Shown: positions 26,594 to 36,024, counted from the stretch's first letter. The stretch is DNA of 64,000 nt from CAIQPS01 sp963843455 (GCA_963843455.1 CAWJKE010000015.1:210034-274033); one strand, 5' to 3'. Translations and numbers: made by a program. The notes: a model not told the origin generated them from the letters alone.

Positions 26594-27736
26594 ATGTCCA
26601 AAAAGCGCCTATTGTTTATAGCGATGGGTCTTCTAATAGTCGTGGCGATGATCGTATCCGCCTGTGGATCGACTGCCACAACCACCACCACGGGCGCGGC
26701 GACCACCGTATCGCCGGGGGCTGGGGGGTCGGTCGGCGTTGTGCTGCCGACCAAGGATGAACCCCGTTGGATCCAGGACGAGACCCGCTTCAACGACGCC
26801 TTCAAAGCCGCCGGAGTTGATGTTCAGATCCTCTTTAGCCAGGGCGATTCCGCCACGGAAAAGAAGAACGTCGAGTCGTTGATCTCCTCGGGCGTCAAAG
26901 TGATCATCATCTGCCCGCAGGACGGCAAAGCCGCCGCAGCAGCGGCCGATGAGGCCAACAAGGCCGGCGTCAAGATCGTCTCCTACGACCGCCTGATCCT
27001 CGACACCGCTTCCGTCGACTATTACGTGACCTTCGACAGCATCTCGGTCGGCAAGGCTCAGGCCCAGTATCTGATCGACAAGGCCACCGGCACGGGCAAC
27101 CCGCTGTACCTCTACTCGGGCGCCGCTACCGACAACAACGCCTTCCTGTTCTTCGAGGGCGCCTGGGAGACGCTGCAGCCCAAGATCGCCGATGGCACCT
27201 TCGTCATCAAGAATTCGAGTGAAGCGGTTGCTTTGCAGAGCAAGCCCACCCTCACGCACGACGAAGAAGCCAAGATCCTCGGTCAGATAACCACCGAGTG
27301 GAAGTTCGACGTGGCCAAGAACTTGGCTCAGGCCAACCTGACCAAGGCGACCGCCGCCGACAAGGGCAACGTCTTCATCCTCGCCCCGAATGACGGCACC
27401 GCGCGCTCCATCGCTGACACGTTTGCGGCCGACAAGGACGTCAAGAGCTACGTCGTCACCGGACAGGATGCTGAGAAACCCTCGATCCAGTACATCATTG
27501 ACGGCAAGCAGTCCATGACCGTCCTCAAGGACGTCCGCACCCTGGTCAAGGACGCCATCGCCGCGGCGACAACCTTCCTGACCGGCGGCACCCCCGAAAA
27601 GACCACGACCTACAACAACAACAAGATCGATGTGCCCGCCAAGCCGACTGAGGTCATCACCGTTGACAAGACCAACGTCAAGTCAGCCGTGATCGACTCC
27701 GGCTACTACAACGCGAGCGATTTCACCGGACTATAA
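26594..27736 (+). CDS. Sugar ABC transporter substrate-binding lipoprotein
   Basis: A 380-residue periplasmic-binding-fold protein with the lipobox VSAC near residue 24 and a Thr-rich linker. The sugar-binding family 2 domain has VGVVLPTKDEPRWIQDE, ISSGVKVIIICPQDGKAAAAA, VSYDRLI, YLYSGAATDNNAF and VTGQDAEKPSIQYI. It is closest in pattern to XylF/ChvE pentose or multiple-sugar binders. It is the first and likely most expressed gene of the importer operon, with a hairpin after it that may set its excess over ATPase and permease. Confidence 0.9.
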   Translation: MSKKRLLFIAMGLLIVVAMIVSACGSTATTTTTGAATTVSPGAGGSVGVVLPTKDEPRWIQDETRFNDAFKAAGVDVQILFSQGDSATEKKNVESLISSGVKVIIICPQDGKAAAAAADEANKAGVKIVSYDRLILDTASVDYYVTFDSISVGKAQAQYLIDKATGTGNPLYLYSGAATDNNAFLFFEGAWETLQPKIADGTFVIKNSSEAVALQSKPTLTHDEEAKILGQITTEWKFDVAKNLAQANLTKATAADKGNVFILAPNDGTARSIADTFAADKDVKSYVVTGQDAEKPSIQYIIDGKQSMTVLKDVRTLVKDAIAAATTFLTGGTPEKTTTYNNNKIDVPAKPTEVITVDKTNVKSAVIDSGYYNASDFTGL

Positions 27737-27764
27737 AGCTAGAGCTGCACTTCGGTTCTTGACT

Positions 27765-27811
27765 GGACTGCAGGGATCGCGACGGCCGAGCCCGTCCGTT
27801 TCCTGCAGTCC
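27765..27811 (+). terminator. Hairpin between binding-protein and ATPase genes
   Basis: GGACTGCAGG at 27765-27774 and CCTGCAGTCC at 27802-27811 form a perfect ten-base stem, followed by TTT. The loop holds a smaller GACGG...CCGTC stem. It can act as a partial terminator or as a stabiliser of the upstream message, a common arrangement where binding protein must exceed membrane components. Confidence 0.65.
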
Positions 27812-27897
27812 TTTCTGCGTTTGGAGTCGCTTGCCCGAAAGGACGATGTAGCTGCTATGCTCATTAACTGCCCGTCCAAGCGAGACAGGTGGGTCCC

Positions 27898-28680
27898 ATG
27901 ACAGAAGCCACTCCCGTAGTGGAAATGCTGGACATCAGGAAGAGTTTCGCCGCCGTCCAGGCGTTGCGCGGTGTGGACCTGACTTTGTACCACGGCGAAG
28001 TGCTCGGGCTCATGGGCGACAACGCTGCCGGCAAGTCGACTCTCATGAAGGTCCTCAGCGGGGCCTATAGCGCGGATGAGGGCGAGATCCTTATCGAGGG
28101 AAACAAGGTGCACATGGCCAGCCCTCTGGATGCGCGTCGCTTGGGCATCGAGATGGTCTATCAGGACTTGGCTCTTGCCAACAACCTCGACGTTACCGCC
28201 AACATATTCCTCGGGCGCGAAGCGGTGAGCGCGAAGATCGGTCCGTTCGGCATCATGGACGACGAACGCATGGAACAAGAGGCAGACCGTCTTCTCGACC
28301 GTCTCAAGATCAGGATCCCTGTGCGTTTGCTCGTCGAAAGGCTTTCCGGCGGCCAGCGCCAGGCTGTGGCCATCGCCCGAGCGATGGCTTTCAACTCAAA
28401 AGTGATCATCATGGACGAGCCAACAGCAGCCTTGAGTGTGGCGGCTATCACGCAGGTGCTGGACCTGGTGCGGGAGCTCAAGACCCAAGGGGCTTCGATC
28501 ATCATCATCAGCCATCGCCTGGAAGACATCTACGCCGTCAGCGACCGGTTGATCGTGATGCGCCAGGGGCGGAAGGTCCGCGACACTCCCATTACCGGCA
28601 ACCTCGATGATTTTCGCTCGGGGGTGGTGGCCTACATGATAGGCGCTCGCGATGATTTTGCCGAAGTAACGGTTTCCTGA
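27898..28680 (+). CDS. Sugar ABC transporter ATP-binding protein (single domain)
   Basis: A 260-residue ATPase. Walker A is GDNAAGKSTLMK, signature is LSGGQRQAVAIARA, Walker B VIIMDEPTAALS, switch histidine IIISHRLEDI. Most xylose/ribose importers use a double-length ATPase of about 500 residues; this is a single-domain form that would act as a homodimer. I chose the ATG at 27898 rather than the GTG nine bases earlier. The permease follows after 19 bases. Confidence 0.9.
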   Translation: MTEATPVVEMLDIRKSFAAVQALRGVDLTLYHGEVLGLMGDNAAGKSTLMKVLSGAYSADEGEILIEGNKVHMASPLDARRLGIEMVYQDLALANNLDVTANIFLGREAVSAKIGPFGIMDDERMEQEADRLLDRLKIRIPVRLLVERLSGGQRQAVAIARAMAFNSKVIIMDEPTAALSVAAITQVLDLVRELKTQGASIIIISHRLEDIYAVSDRLIVMRQGRKVRDTPITGNLDDFRSGVVAYMIGARDDFAEVTVS

Positions 28681-28699
28681 TACCAAGCGAGGGCCCGCC

Positions 28700-29884
28700 G
28701 TGTCCACGTCCACCAGGGATGCCTTAAGAGAGCAAACGCGCAATATCCGCGATTACGGCATGTACATCGCGTTTGTCGCGATCGTCATCTTCTTCACTAT
28801 CACCACGAACGGCCTCTTCGTCTCCTCGAGAAACATAGCCAACCTGGTGGCTGGGACGAGCTATATCGCCGTATTGGCGATCGGCATGACGCTGGTGATC
28901 GTCATCCGCCACATTGATCTGTCGGTCGGATTCCTCGCTGGCACCCTCGGCGCCGTCGCCGCCTATTCGCTCAAATACTGGCACTTCCCTGTCGGCGTGA
29001 CCATATTGTTCGTGCTCGTGCTCGGAGTGCTCGCCGGGCTGGTGACGGGTTTCCTGGTGGCGCAGATGAGGATCCCGGCCTTTGTGGCGACGCTCGCTGG
29101 TTGGCTGTTTTACAAGGGAGTTCTTCAACTAATAACGAAGAACACGGGCTCGATCATCATCGAGAACCGAACATTCAATGCCATCGGCAACGGTAATATT
29201 CCCGACATTCCCCAGACGACGTTCCTGTCGGGAGTACACAAAATAACCCTTATCCTTGGTTTAATCGCGATATTGTTCTTCATCTGGGGTGAAATCAGAA
29301 AACGTCGAAAGACCCAGTCTTACGGTTTTGATGTTATACCTGCGAACATGTTTATACTCAAGCTGGTGGGTATTTCCGCTGTAATCGCCGGAGTCACCTG
29401 GATACTTGCTGGTTACCAAGGCCTGTCTTGGGCGGCAGTCATTCTAATCGCTGTTGTCCTGTTCTACAGTTATGTCACCACCAGGACCACCTTGGGCAGG
29501 CACATCTTCGCGGTAGGCGGCAATCCGGAAGCGGCTCAGCTGAACGGCATCAGCATCAAGAAGATCACCTACTTGGTCTTTGGCTCGATGGGTGCGCTAA
29601 CCGGCCTGGCGGGCATCTTGTACGCCTCCTGGCTACGCTCGGCGACCACGATCGCCGGGACCGGCATGGAACTCGACGCCATCGCCGCGGCCTTCGTCGG
29701 CGGCGCGGCTGTGTCCGGCGGCGTGGGCAAGGTGAGCGGCTCGATCGTAGGCGCCCTGGTGATGGCCTCGCTGACTAACGGCATGAACCTGATGGGCGTG
29801 GACATTTCCATTCAGTACATCGTCCGCGCGCTTGTGTTGGCCGCCGCGGTGATCTTCGACGTCTCCACCCGCAGGAAGAAGTGA
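28700..29884 (+). CDS. Sugar ABC transporter permease (XylH/RbsC type)
   Basis: A 394-residue multi-spanning permease with about ten hydrophobic helices. The N-terminal region has IANLVAGTSYIAVLAIGMTL and IDLSVGFLAGTLGAVAAY, the family signature; further on are RMRIPAFVATL-like and GRHIFAVGGNPEAAQLNGI segments, the latter being the cytoplasmic loop that contacts the ATPase. The length above 380 residues fits the XylH branch. It starts at GTG behind CGAGGG. Third gene of the operon. Confidence 0.9.
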   Translation: MSTSTRDALREQTRNIRDYGMYIAFVAIVIFFTITTNGLFVSSRNIANLVAGTSYIAVLAIGMTLVIVIRHIDLSVGFLAGTLGAVAAYSLKYWHFPVGVTILFVLVLGVLAGLVTGFLVAQMRIPAFVATLAGWLFYKGVLQLITKNTGSIIIENRTFNAIGNGNIPDIPQTTFLSGVHKITLILGLIAILFFIWGEIRKRRKTQSYGFDVIPANMFILKLVGISAVIAGVTWILAGYQGLSWAAVILIAVVLFYSYVTTRTTLGRHIFAVGGNPEAAQLNGISIKKITYLVFGSMGALTGLAGILYASWLRSATTIAGTGMELDAIAAAFVGGAAVSGGVGKVSGSIVGALVMASLTNGMNLMGVDISIQYIVRALVLAAAVIFDVSTRRKK

Positions 29885-29918
29885 GCGGATTGTAGCCGAG
29901 GAGAAGGAGCCGCAGGCC

Positions 29919-30914
29919 ATGAAGGCGCTGTTCATCGGCGGCACAGGGTTCATCAGCACCGCGGCCAGTAGGATGGCGATCTCCCAAGGTTTCGAGCTCT
30001 ATCTGCTCAATCGCGGATCGCGTCTCGCGGATATGCCCGGCAGCCATACCCTGGTCGCCGACATCCACCGTCCTCAAGACGTTCGCGCCGTCTTGCAGGG
30101 CTTGAACTTCGATGTTGTCGTCGATTGGATCGCCTACACAGCGGATGACATCGAGCGCGACATCAGTCTCTTCCGAGGACGGACCAAGCAGTACGTGTTC
30201 ATCAGTTCGGCCTCGGCCTACCAGAAGCCGCCGGATCACTACCTCATCAGCGAGTCGACGCCGCTACTCAACCCATTCTGGCAGTACGCGCGCGACAAGA
30301 TCGCCTGCGAAAGACGGCTCCTGCAGGCATATCGCGACGAGGGTTTCCCCGCGACGATAGTTCGCCCCTCGATGACGTATGACTCGAACCTGCCGATCGC
30401 AGTCGGGGGGTGGGGCACCTACACGCTGGCCGACCGATTGCTCAAGGGCTTACCGATCATAGTGCACGGCGACGGCTCGTCACTCTGGGTCGTGACGCAC
30501 GCGGACGACTTGGCACGAGGGCTTCTGGGACTGCTGGGCAACGAGCGGGCGGTGGGCGAGGCGTTCCACATCACGTCCGACGAGGTGCTCACCTGGAACC
30601 AGATCTATCAGCACATCGCCGATGCCCTGGGCGTCGAGGCGAAGGTCGTGCACATTCCTTCCGATTTCATCGCACGAGTGGCGCCTGAGATGGCCGGGAG
30701 CCTGCTGGGCGACAAGACCTGGAGCGTTGTGTTCGACAACAAGAAGATCAAAGCGTTTGCACCTGACTTCCAGGCTACCGTTGCCTTCCGTGACGGCATC
30801 CGCCGGACCCTCGACTGGTTTGCGGCCGACAAGGATCGGCGGCGCGTAGACGAGGCGATGCATGGGGAGATGGATCGCATCCTCAGCGTCTACGGACGAA
30901 CGACCACCGGGTGA
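29919..30914 (+). CDS. NAD-dependent epimerase/dehydratase family protein
   Basis: A 331-residue extended short-chain dehydrogenase. The NAD motif is FIGGTGFISTAASRMA at the N-terminus; the active site has ISSASAYQKP and the YARDK variant of the YxxxK catalytic pair (HYLISESTP precedes). A GGWGTYTLADRLLKG substrate region follows. An AAGGAG box precedes the ATG. It follows the sugar permease by 34 bases, which suggests that it acts on an imported sugar or its nucleotide form, for instance as a sugar dehydratase or epimerase. Confidence 0.86.
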   Translation: MKALFIGGTGFISTAASRMAISQGFELYLLNRGSRLADMPGSHTLVADIHRPQDVRAVLQGLNFDVVVDWIAYTADDIERDISLFRGRTKQYVFISSASAYQKPPDHYLISESTPLLNPFWQYARDKIACERRLLQAYRDEGFPATIVRPSMTYDSNLPIAVGGWGTYTLADRLLKGLPIIVHGDGSSLWVVTHADDLARGLLGLLGNERAVGEAFHITSDEVLTWNQIYQHIADALGVEAKVVHIPSDFIARVAPEMAGSLLGDKTWSVVFDNKKIKAFAPDFQATVAFRDGIRRTLDWFAADKDRRRVDEAMHGEMDRILSVYGRTTTG

Positions 30915-30927
30915 GGGGTGGGTGGGG

Positions 30928-31308
30928 GTGATCGTCGACCACGTAGCAGTCTGGGTCCACGACCTCGAGCCGATGCGCGCGTTCTACACGGAAGAATTTG
31001 GCGGCGTGAGCGGAGACCTCTACGAGAATCCGACCACGGGCTTCCGGTCGTACTTTGTGTCTCTGGGTGAGGGTGCCCGCCTAGAGCTGATGTACCGGCC
31101 TGGACTGCGCCCGTCACCGACCGGCGCCGCAGCCGGCTATGCCCACATCGCCCTCGCCCTGGGCAGTCGCGACGCGGTCGATGCGGCGGTAGCGGCGCTG
31201 CGCCTGCGGGGCGTACCGATCGAGTCGGAGCCTCGTGTCACCGGGGACGGTTACTACGAGGCCGGCATCCTGGACCCCGAAGGTAACCGTGTCGAGCTGA
31301 CGGTGTAG
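30928..31308 (+). CDS. VOC family protein (glyoxalase-like)
   Basis: A 126-residue single VOC domain: IVDHVAVWVHDLEPMRAFY at the start, FVSLGEGARLELMYRPG in the middle, GYAHIALALGSRDAVDAAV, and the closing GILDPEGNRVELTV. Metal ligands would be the His of VDHVAVWV, the Glu of ARLELM, the His of AHIALAL and the final Glu, so the site is complete. I chose the GTG at 30928, since a G-rich Shine-Dalgarno sequence precedes it. Last gene of the sugar operon; possibly an epimerase or isomerase. Confidence 0.82.
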   Translation: MIVDHVAVWVHDLEPMRAFYTEEFGGVSGDLYENPTTGFRSYFVSLGEGARLELMYRPGLRPSPTGAAAGYAHIALALGSRDAVDAAVAALRLRGVPIESEPRVTGDGYYEAGILDPEGNRVELTV

Positions 31309-31319
31309 GACCCCCCGAG

Positions 31320-32027
31320 CTAGGTCTTGCCCAGCTGTCGTCGGGTCCCGGGATGCAGCCCCGGGACGAGAGCGCCGATAGCCGCGCCTGCCAGCGACCC
31401 GGCCACCACGTCGGTGTAGAAGTGCCTCCCGGCGCCCACCCGGGCGGCGGAGATAAGTGTGGCCCCTCCGGCCACCAATATCCATGGCCAGATCCCCTTT
31501 CGACCTCGCAGACGGCCCATCACCGCGTTGGCCGCAAGCGCTCCCGTCGTGTGGGCACAGTGACCCGAGTAGAACGAGCCGTAGCCGCGGGCCTGACGCT
31601 GCAACTCGGGGAAGCGGGTGGTGTAGACACGCGGAACAGGTCGCGCGGCAACCGTTTTGACCACGATATTGGCGGCGGAGTTGACGGCAATGACCTCCGT
31701 GCACACGAGGAGGTCCTTGAGCAGGTTTCGACTCGGGCCCTGCTCACGAAGCGACGACACTACGGGAGTGATAAGCGCCGCGATCTCCAGGGCGGAGCTC
31801 AGTGCGTCGAGCGATCGGCTGTGCCACCGTACAACATCTCGGTCCAAGGGATTGACCGCCTCTTCGTCGCAGGGAAAGCAGTACGGCTCTACCAAGCGTT
31901 CCCTCACCGGGCGACCAAGCAATGCAACGAGCGATGCGGCCCCCAGCACGAGGCCGTCGTTCTTCCAAGAGACCGTGAAAGACCAGCCGTGTCCCTCGGC
32001 CGCGCCGGTTGCTCGATGATTGCCCAT
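31320..32027 (-). CDS. PAP2-family membrane phosphatase
   Basis: A 235-residue membrane protein. The three PAP2 motifs are present: K(7)RPVPR in VVKTVAARPVPR, the SGH core in FYSGHCAHTTGAL (normally PSGH, here Tyr precedes Ser), and ARVGAGRHFYTDVVAG with the catalytic His. It should dephosphorylate a lipid phosphate such as undecaprenyl pyrophosphate or phosphatidate. It is convergent with the sugar operon and 12 bases downstream of the SRPBCC gene. Confidence 0.87.
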   Translation of the reverse strand: MGNHRATGAAEGHGWSFTVSWKNDGLVLGAASLVALLGRPVRERLVEPYCFPCDEEAVNPLDRDVVRWHSRSLDALSSALEIAALITPVVSSLREQGPSRNLLKDLLVCTEVIAVNSAANIVVKTVAARPVPRVYTTRFPELQRQARGYGSFYSGHCAHTTGALAANAVMGRLRGRKGIWPWILVAGGATLISAARVGAGRHFYTDVVAGSLAGAAIGALVPGLHPGTRRQLGKT

Positions 32028-32039
32028 TAGGGCACGATA

Positions 32040-32612
32040 TCAAGTCTTCGTCCGGCCGGGCTCCGTCGCTATGTCGTGAGGATTGCGGCCGCGAGCGGAC
32101 GGCCACCACCCCAACTCCGTGACCAGGATGTTCAACGCTGCGCTCAAGGGGTCCGGGCAGCCGCGTACCAGGTGCTCAACCACAAACTTGAGATTTTCCA
32201 GTGACTGATGTATCGCCTGCTCTTCCATGCGCTCCACGAGAAGCTGGTCAGCCGCCCTCAAGACGCGCTCGTCCATCTCGTAGTCGACGTCGGCGGTGAC
32301 CACCGCGCCTTCCTCCGACGGCAGGTAGTCCCAGCGCTGCTCGCCGTGCATGGAACCATCCATGGTTCCCCGCCAATGTCCGGCCCCATCTGCCTCGAAA
32401 CGGTCGGCCAGCACCTTGGTCTTGAGATGTAGTTCCAGACCGGCCAGCTGACAGTCGTAACGCACCTCTGAGCCGGTGGAGCCGCTGCCTTTGATCCTGG
32501 GGCGCCGCGGCAGGTTGACCCACCAGCTCGTCCAACTGCGTGGGTCTCGACCGAGTGCGAAGACTACGTCCGCGGGCGCGTTGATCACGATGCTGTCGTG
32601 AATGTGGGGCAT
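32040..32612 (-). CDS. SRPBCC family protein
   Basis: A 190-residue START-fold protein starting MPHIHDSIVINAPADVVFAL, with a WTSWWVNLPRRPRIKGSG segment and a long C-terminal helix (MEEQAIHQSLENLKFVVEHL). A GAGGAGGTG box precedes the ATG at 32612. It probably binds a lipid or aromatic ligand. It may be cotranscribed with the PAP2 gene. It is not a close relative of the SRPBCC protein at 11735. Confidence 0.8.
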   Translation of the reverse strand: MPHIHDSIVINAPADVVFALGRDPRSWTSWWVNLPRRPRIKGSGSTGSEVRYDCQLAGLELHLKTKVLADRFEADGAGHWRGTMDGSMHGEQRWDYLPSEEGAVVTADVDYEMDERVLRAADQLLVERMEEQAIHQSLENLKFVVEHLVRGCPDPLSAALNILVTELGWWPSARGRNPHDIATEPGRTKT

Positions 32613-32990
32613 GCGCACCTCCTCGAGGCGAGAGCCCCTTCCTCCCTGTATGTCTCTGCTATCCCCTCCGCTGTCGATCGGCAAACAAGATAAGGACTTT
32701 CTTGGGCTTTCATTATCGAGCTCTCAGGTTCACCCCGTAGGCTCCGTCGAGTCGAGACGGTCCTAATAACCGGGATCTTCTCCAGGTGAGCCCGCTCGCG
32801 AGAAGGTCCTTGGAGAAACCCGTGGTTAGGGTAGCCGCGGATGCTGCCGACATCCGCGAGCACAATACCGATCAACCACATTCGGCCGCAATGCCGTCAG
32901 ACGGAGTGCCGGGACCCGGCAAGCTCGCGGAGGCGGAGATCAGTTCGCCGGTCTCAGAAGAGCCGGCGTCAACCTTGGAGGTAGACCCAG
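32613..32990. other. Intergenic region, no gene seen
   Basis: This stretch separates the divergent SRPBCC and cytochrome genes. A plus-strand open frame from 32786 crosses into the cytochrome gene in a different frame and has no family signal, so I do not call it. The promoters of both neighbours should lie here, but no clear -35/-10 pair stands out. Confidence 0.5.
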
Positions 32991-33641
32991 TTGATCAAGA
33001 AAACACGTCTAGTAATGGCCGTAGTGCTGATCGGGGCAGCGATTGCCGGACTCGCCGCCTGGGGATACGCCCGCCCGGCGATAGCCTCGCCGGAACGCGC
33101 CCGATCTGAGGGTAAGTTCTTCGGTGCTCGTAACCACGCGGCAGACGAGCTTCATCGCCTGAAGAAAGAGCACGGCCGCTCTCATTCCGAAGGCCGGGAT
33201 GAAGAGTCCGATGACGGCGAATCCGACGACCGCGAGTCTGACGACCGCGATGACGTCACCACAACTCTCGGCGGACTGACCACCGCGACTACAGCGGGGG
33301 CGACCACAGGCGGGGTGACCACGACAACGACGGGCGCCACCACTACCACCACTGGGGCGACCACGACGACGACGGGCGCCACCACGACCACGACCCAACG
33401 GGCCACGACGACCACGACGCAGGCGCCTACCACGACTTCCACGACCGCGATCAACGCGGCGCCCCTGTTTTCAAGCCTTTGCGCCTCCTGCCACGGCGCC
33501 AATGGGAGACAGATCACCTCTACCCAGGCTGGTTCGATCCTGACCGAGATCACGACCGGCTCAATGAGCGGCTACGCCTCCTCGCTGAACTCAGCACAGA
33601 AGACGGCCTTGGCCAATTATGTGGCCGGCGGAGGTCGCTGA
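32991..33641 (+). CDS. Secreted monohaem cytochrome c with long Thr-rich linker
   Basis: A 216-residue protein starting at TTG behind a TTGGAGGTAG box. An N-terminal hydrophobic helix (LVMAVVLIGAAIAGLAAWGY) is a signal or anchor. An acidic, Asp/Glu/Ser-rich stretch is followed by about 65 residues of Thr repeats interrupted by GA pairs. The C-terminal 65 residues form a small class I cytochrome with the haem motif CASCHG and a later Met in TTGSMSGYAS as likely sixth ligand. It probably carries electrons outside the membrane on a flexible tether. Confidence 0.85.
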   Translation: MIKKTRLVMAVVLIGAAIAGLAAWGYARPAIASPERARSEGKFFGARNHAADELHRLKKEHGRSHSEGRDEESDDGESDDRESDDRDDVTTTLGGLTTATTAGATTGGVTTTTTGATTTTTGATTTTTGATTTTTQRATTTTTQAPTTTSTTAINAAPLFSSLCASCHGANGRQITSTQAGSILTEITTGSMSGYASSLNSAQKTALANYVAGGGR

Positions 33642-33690
33642 GAGGCCGGACAGAAGACGTAGATCGAGCAGTCTGCTGAGAAGCTGAAGA

Positions 33691-33730
33691 CAGACCGGCC
33701 CGTCCGAATCATCGGACGGGCCGGTCTGTC
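33691..33730 (+). terminator. Strong hairpin terminator after the cytochrome gene
   Basis: An 18-bp perfect inverted repeat with a four-base ATCA loop begins 50 bases after the cytochrome stop. The arms start ACAGACCGGCCC and end GGGCCGGTCTGT, followed by CTTGTCT. It can serve transcripts from both directions. Confidence 0.85.
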
Positions 33731-33774
33731 TTGTCTCACGGTGAGGAGGCCAGGCAACAGCAGGTGGCTGCGGC

Positions 33775-34055
33775 GGGGCCGGCAGTAGGAGTAAGAGCGT
33801 GGCTGCCAGGAAGGGGCAGGGGGTAGCTCACCACTTGTTATCGGTCGCGCCCTCGTTGGCCGCGTGGGAAGATCAGGCGATCTTGGTGCCGGCGAACCAG
33901 ATGGTGGCCGAGGCGTTCGGGCTCGAGCGGCCGTAAGTGCCGAGGTGGGCGGCGGTGTTCGGGAAGTCTTTCCACGTGACCGGATTCCGGTACTAGTGGA
34001 TGCTTTGCTGCCAGTCCCAACCCTGTTGTCGCTGGCCACCAAGAGTCATTCTGGA
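33775..34055 (-). pseudogene. SpoIID-like gene remnant
   Basis: On the minus strand 34050-33975 reads as a decayed version of the SpoIID gene segment at about 37660-37600: the WDWQQ-IH core is kept, but one extra base precedes it and a TAG replaces a Tyr codon. It continues VTWKDFPNTAAHLGTYGRSS, NASATIWFAGTKIA and a stop near 33870. The bases at 33773-33874 also resemble 36196-36296, the flank downstream of the intact SpoIID gene. So an older duplication of that gene and its flank decayed here. Confidence 0.55.
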
Positions 34056-34114
34056 GCATCATATCCGATGCGGTGGCTTCACGATGAAGTCTCAGTACGG
34101 CCCGCCCTTGACTC

Positions 34115-35286
34115 CTACTGCAGCCCCCCGATCACGTCGAAGGCATCGACCCCGATGTAGTCCCCAGCCGCAGCGGGGTTCTTGGTGCCGGTATAGGCGA
34201 TGGTGAGGGTGTGGGTGCTGTCTTGGAGGCCGGTCACGCTCCATACCTTCTGTTGCCACTTGGTGTCCGGGCTGTAGAGGTCGACGTCGAGGGGGGCGTC
34301 ACTGTCTAGGGTCACCTGGGCGATGCCGTAGTTGGGGCTCTTGACCGTGATCCAGCTGAGAGAGGTCCCGGTGAACTTCACCGTCACTGAGACTCCCGCT
34401 GGTGTTCGCGTACCCCCAGGAGCCCCCGGAAGCCCCGGGGTTGAGACCGGTGCCCCAGGAGCCGGTGTAGGAGAGACGGGTGTCGGTCTGCTGGTAACGG
34501 GTGGGGTTGGCTTGGATCAGGCCGCCCTGCACGTCGAAGGCATCGACCCCGATATAGGCCCCGGCAGCAGCGGGGTTCTTGGTGCCGGTGTAGGCGATGG
34601 TGAGGGTGTGGGTGCCGTCCGTGAGGCCGGTCGCACTCCATACCTTCTGCTGCCACTTGGTGTCTGGGCTGTAGAGGTCGACGGTGACCGGAGCGTCACT
34701 GTCTAGGGTCACTTGGGCGATGCCGTAGTTGGGGCTCTTGACCGTGATCCAACTGAACGAGGTCCCGGTGAACTTGACCGTCACTAGACTCCCGCTGGTG
34801 TTCGCATATCCCCAGGAGCCCCCGGAAGCCCCGGAACTCTGGCCGGTGCCCCAGGAGCCGGTGTAGGAGAGACGGGTGTCGGTCTGCTGGTAACGGGTGG
34901 GGTTGGCTTGTATCAGGCTGCCCTGCACGTCGAAGGCATCGACCCCGACATAAGCCCCAGCCGCGGCGGGGTTCTTGGTCGCCGGTGTAGGCGATGGTGA
35001 GGGTGTGGGCGCCGTCTTGGAGGCCGGTCGCACTCCATACCTTCTGCTGCCACTTGGTGTCTGGGCTGTAGAGGTCGACGTCGAGGGGGGCGTCACTGTC
35101 TAGGGTCACCTGGGCGATGCCGTAGTTGGGGCTCTTCACCGTGATCCAGCTAAGAGAGGTCCCGGTGAACTTGACTGTCACTGAGGCCCCGCTGGTGTTT
35201 GCGTACCCCCAGGAACCCCGGGAAGCCCCGGAACTCTGGCCGGTGCCCCAGGAACCCGTGTAGGCCAGGTGGGTGTCGGTCTGCTC
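34115..35286 (-). repeat. Three tandem surface modules in the amidase gene
   Basis: Each unit is about 125 codons including linker: QTDTxLxYTGSWGTG, GGSWGYANTSG, VKFTGTSxSWITVKSPNYG, VTLDSDAP, DLYSPDTKWQQKVWS, HTLTIAYTGTKNP, GVDAFDV. Approximate limits on the minus strand are 35286-34918, 34905-34520 and 34500-34115. The beta-rich pattern resembles a carbohydrate-binding or adhesion module, but I cannot name the family with certainty. Only the middle copy is in one frame. Confidence 0.85.
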
Positions 35287-36024
35287 AGCGATGATCCTGA
35301 TTGGTGGAGAGACATAATCGAGTGGGACGCAAGCAACAATGGAGTTGAAGGCACTCTGGGCATACCTGTCCTTGTCGCTGCTGTTCTGCGGTACGCCCGC
35401 TTCCAGCAGGATCCAGGGCACCTTGGAGAACAGTTCCACAATGGGGATGTTGCCGGGAGCCAGACCGCGACCACCCCAACTGGTATTCACCGTTATCACG
35501 ATGCTGGAGCCTTCGATCTTCCTGCGCTCAGTCAGGAAGATCTGCCCGAACTTCTGGCTGAGAACAGCGACGTCCGGCAGGTTGAAGTAGACTCTCTGAC
35601 CGTAGATATTCTCCCGGTACGAGTCCATCCGCTGGACGTAGATCTCCCCATACTGGCCAAAGATGTGGCCTGACGTATGCAGGCTGACCGCCAAGGCGGC
35701 GCCGTTGTTGTTGGCAATGTCGGCACGATCGCGCTTGCAGACGGTATCGTCCGGACCGTCTTTGGTGAGCAGCACCCGGTAACCTGCCGCCTCAAGCTTG
35801 GCCTTCAGCAAGAGAGACACGTCCCACATGTTGTGATTCTCAAGGCCGTTGTTGTATTCCTCGTCCCGGATCTGCGTCTCGGGATCGATGGTGGTCAGGC
35901 TGGTACCGCTGTGCCCAGGGTCAATGACGATGAGCGGACCCGCCGCCTGCGCCGGCCCTGCGAATACGCCTAGGAACGTTAGGGCGAGCACCGGCAGCAT
36001 TGCGGCCAACACGTACTTCTTCAT
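34115..36024 (-). CDS. N-acetylmuramoyl-L-alanine amidase with three C-terminal modules (two frameshifts)
   Basis: A signal peptide (about residues 1-28, ending PAQAA) precedes an Amidase_3 domain at roughly 30-240: VIDPGHSG, a Glu in EEYNNGLENH, SLHTSG and VPWILLEAGVPQN give the zinc ligands and catalytic Glu. Three copies of the shared module follow. The frame breaks at about 34980 (extra base in the YTG-TKNP region of module 1) and at about 34388 (module 3). Read through both, the protein would have some 635 residues and end with DVIGGLQ. As written, the product keeps the catalytic domain and one module. It should cleave peptidoglycan outside the cell. Confidence 0.82.

Noticed and set aside
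32786..33109. Plus-strand open frame before the cytochrome gene
   Set aside because: It runs into the cytochrome gene in a different frame, has no clear ribosome binding site and no recognisable domain.
34332..34706. Plus-strand open frames across the module repeats, repeated near 36998, 37416 and 39221
   Set aside because: They recur only because the minus-strand modules recur; the peptides are Gly/Val-rich antisense products without family signal.
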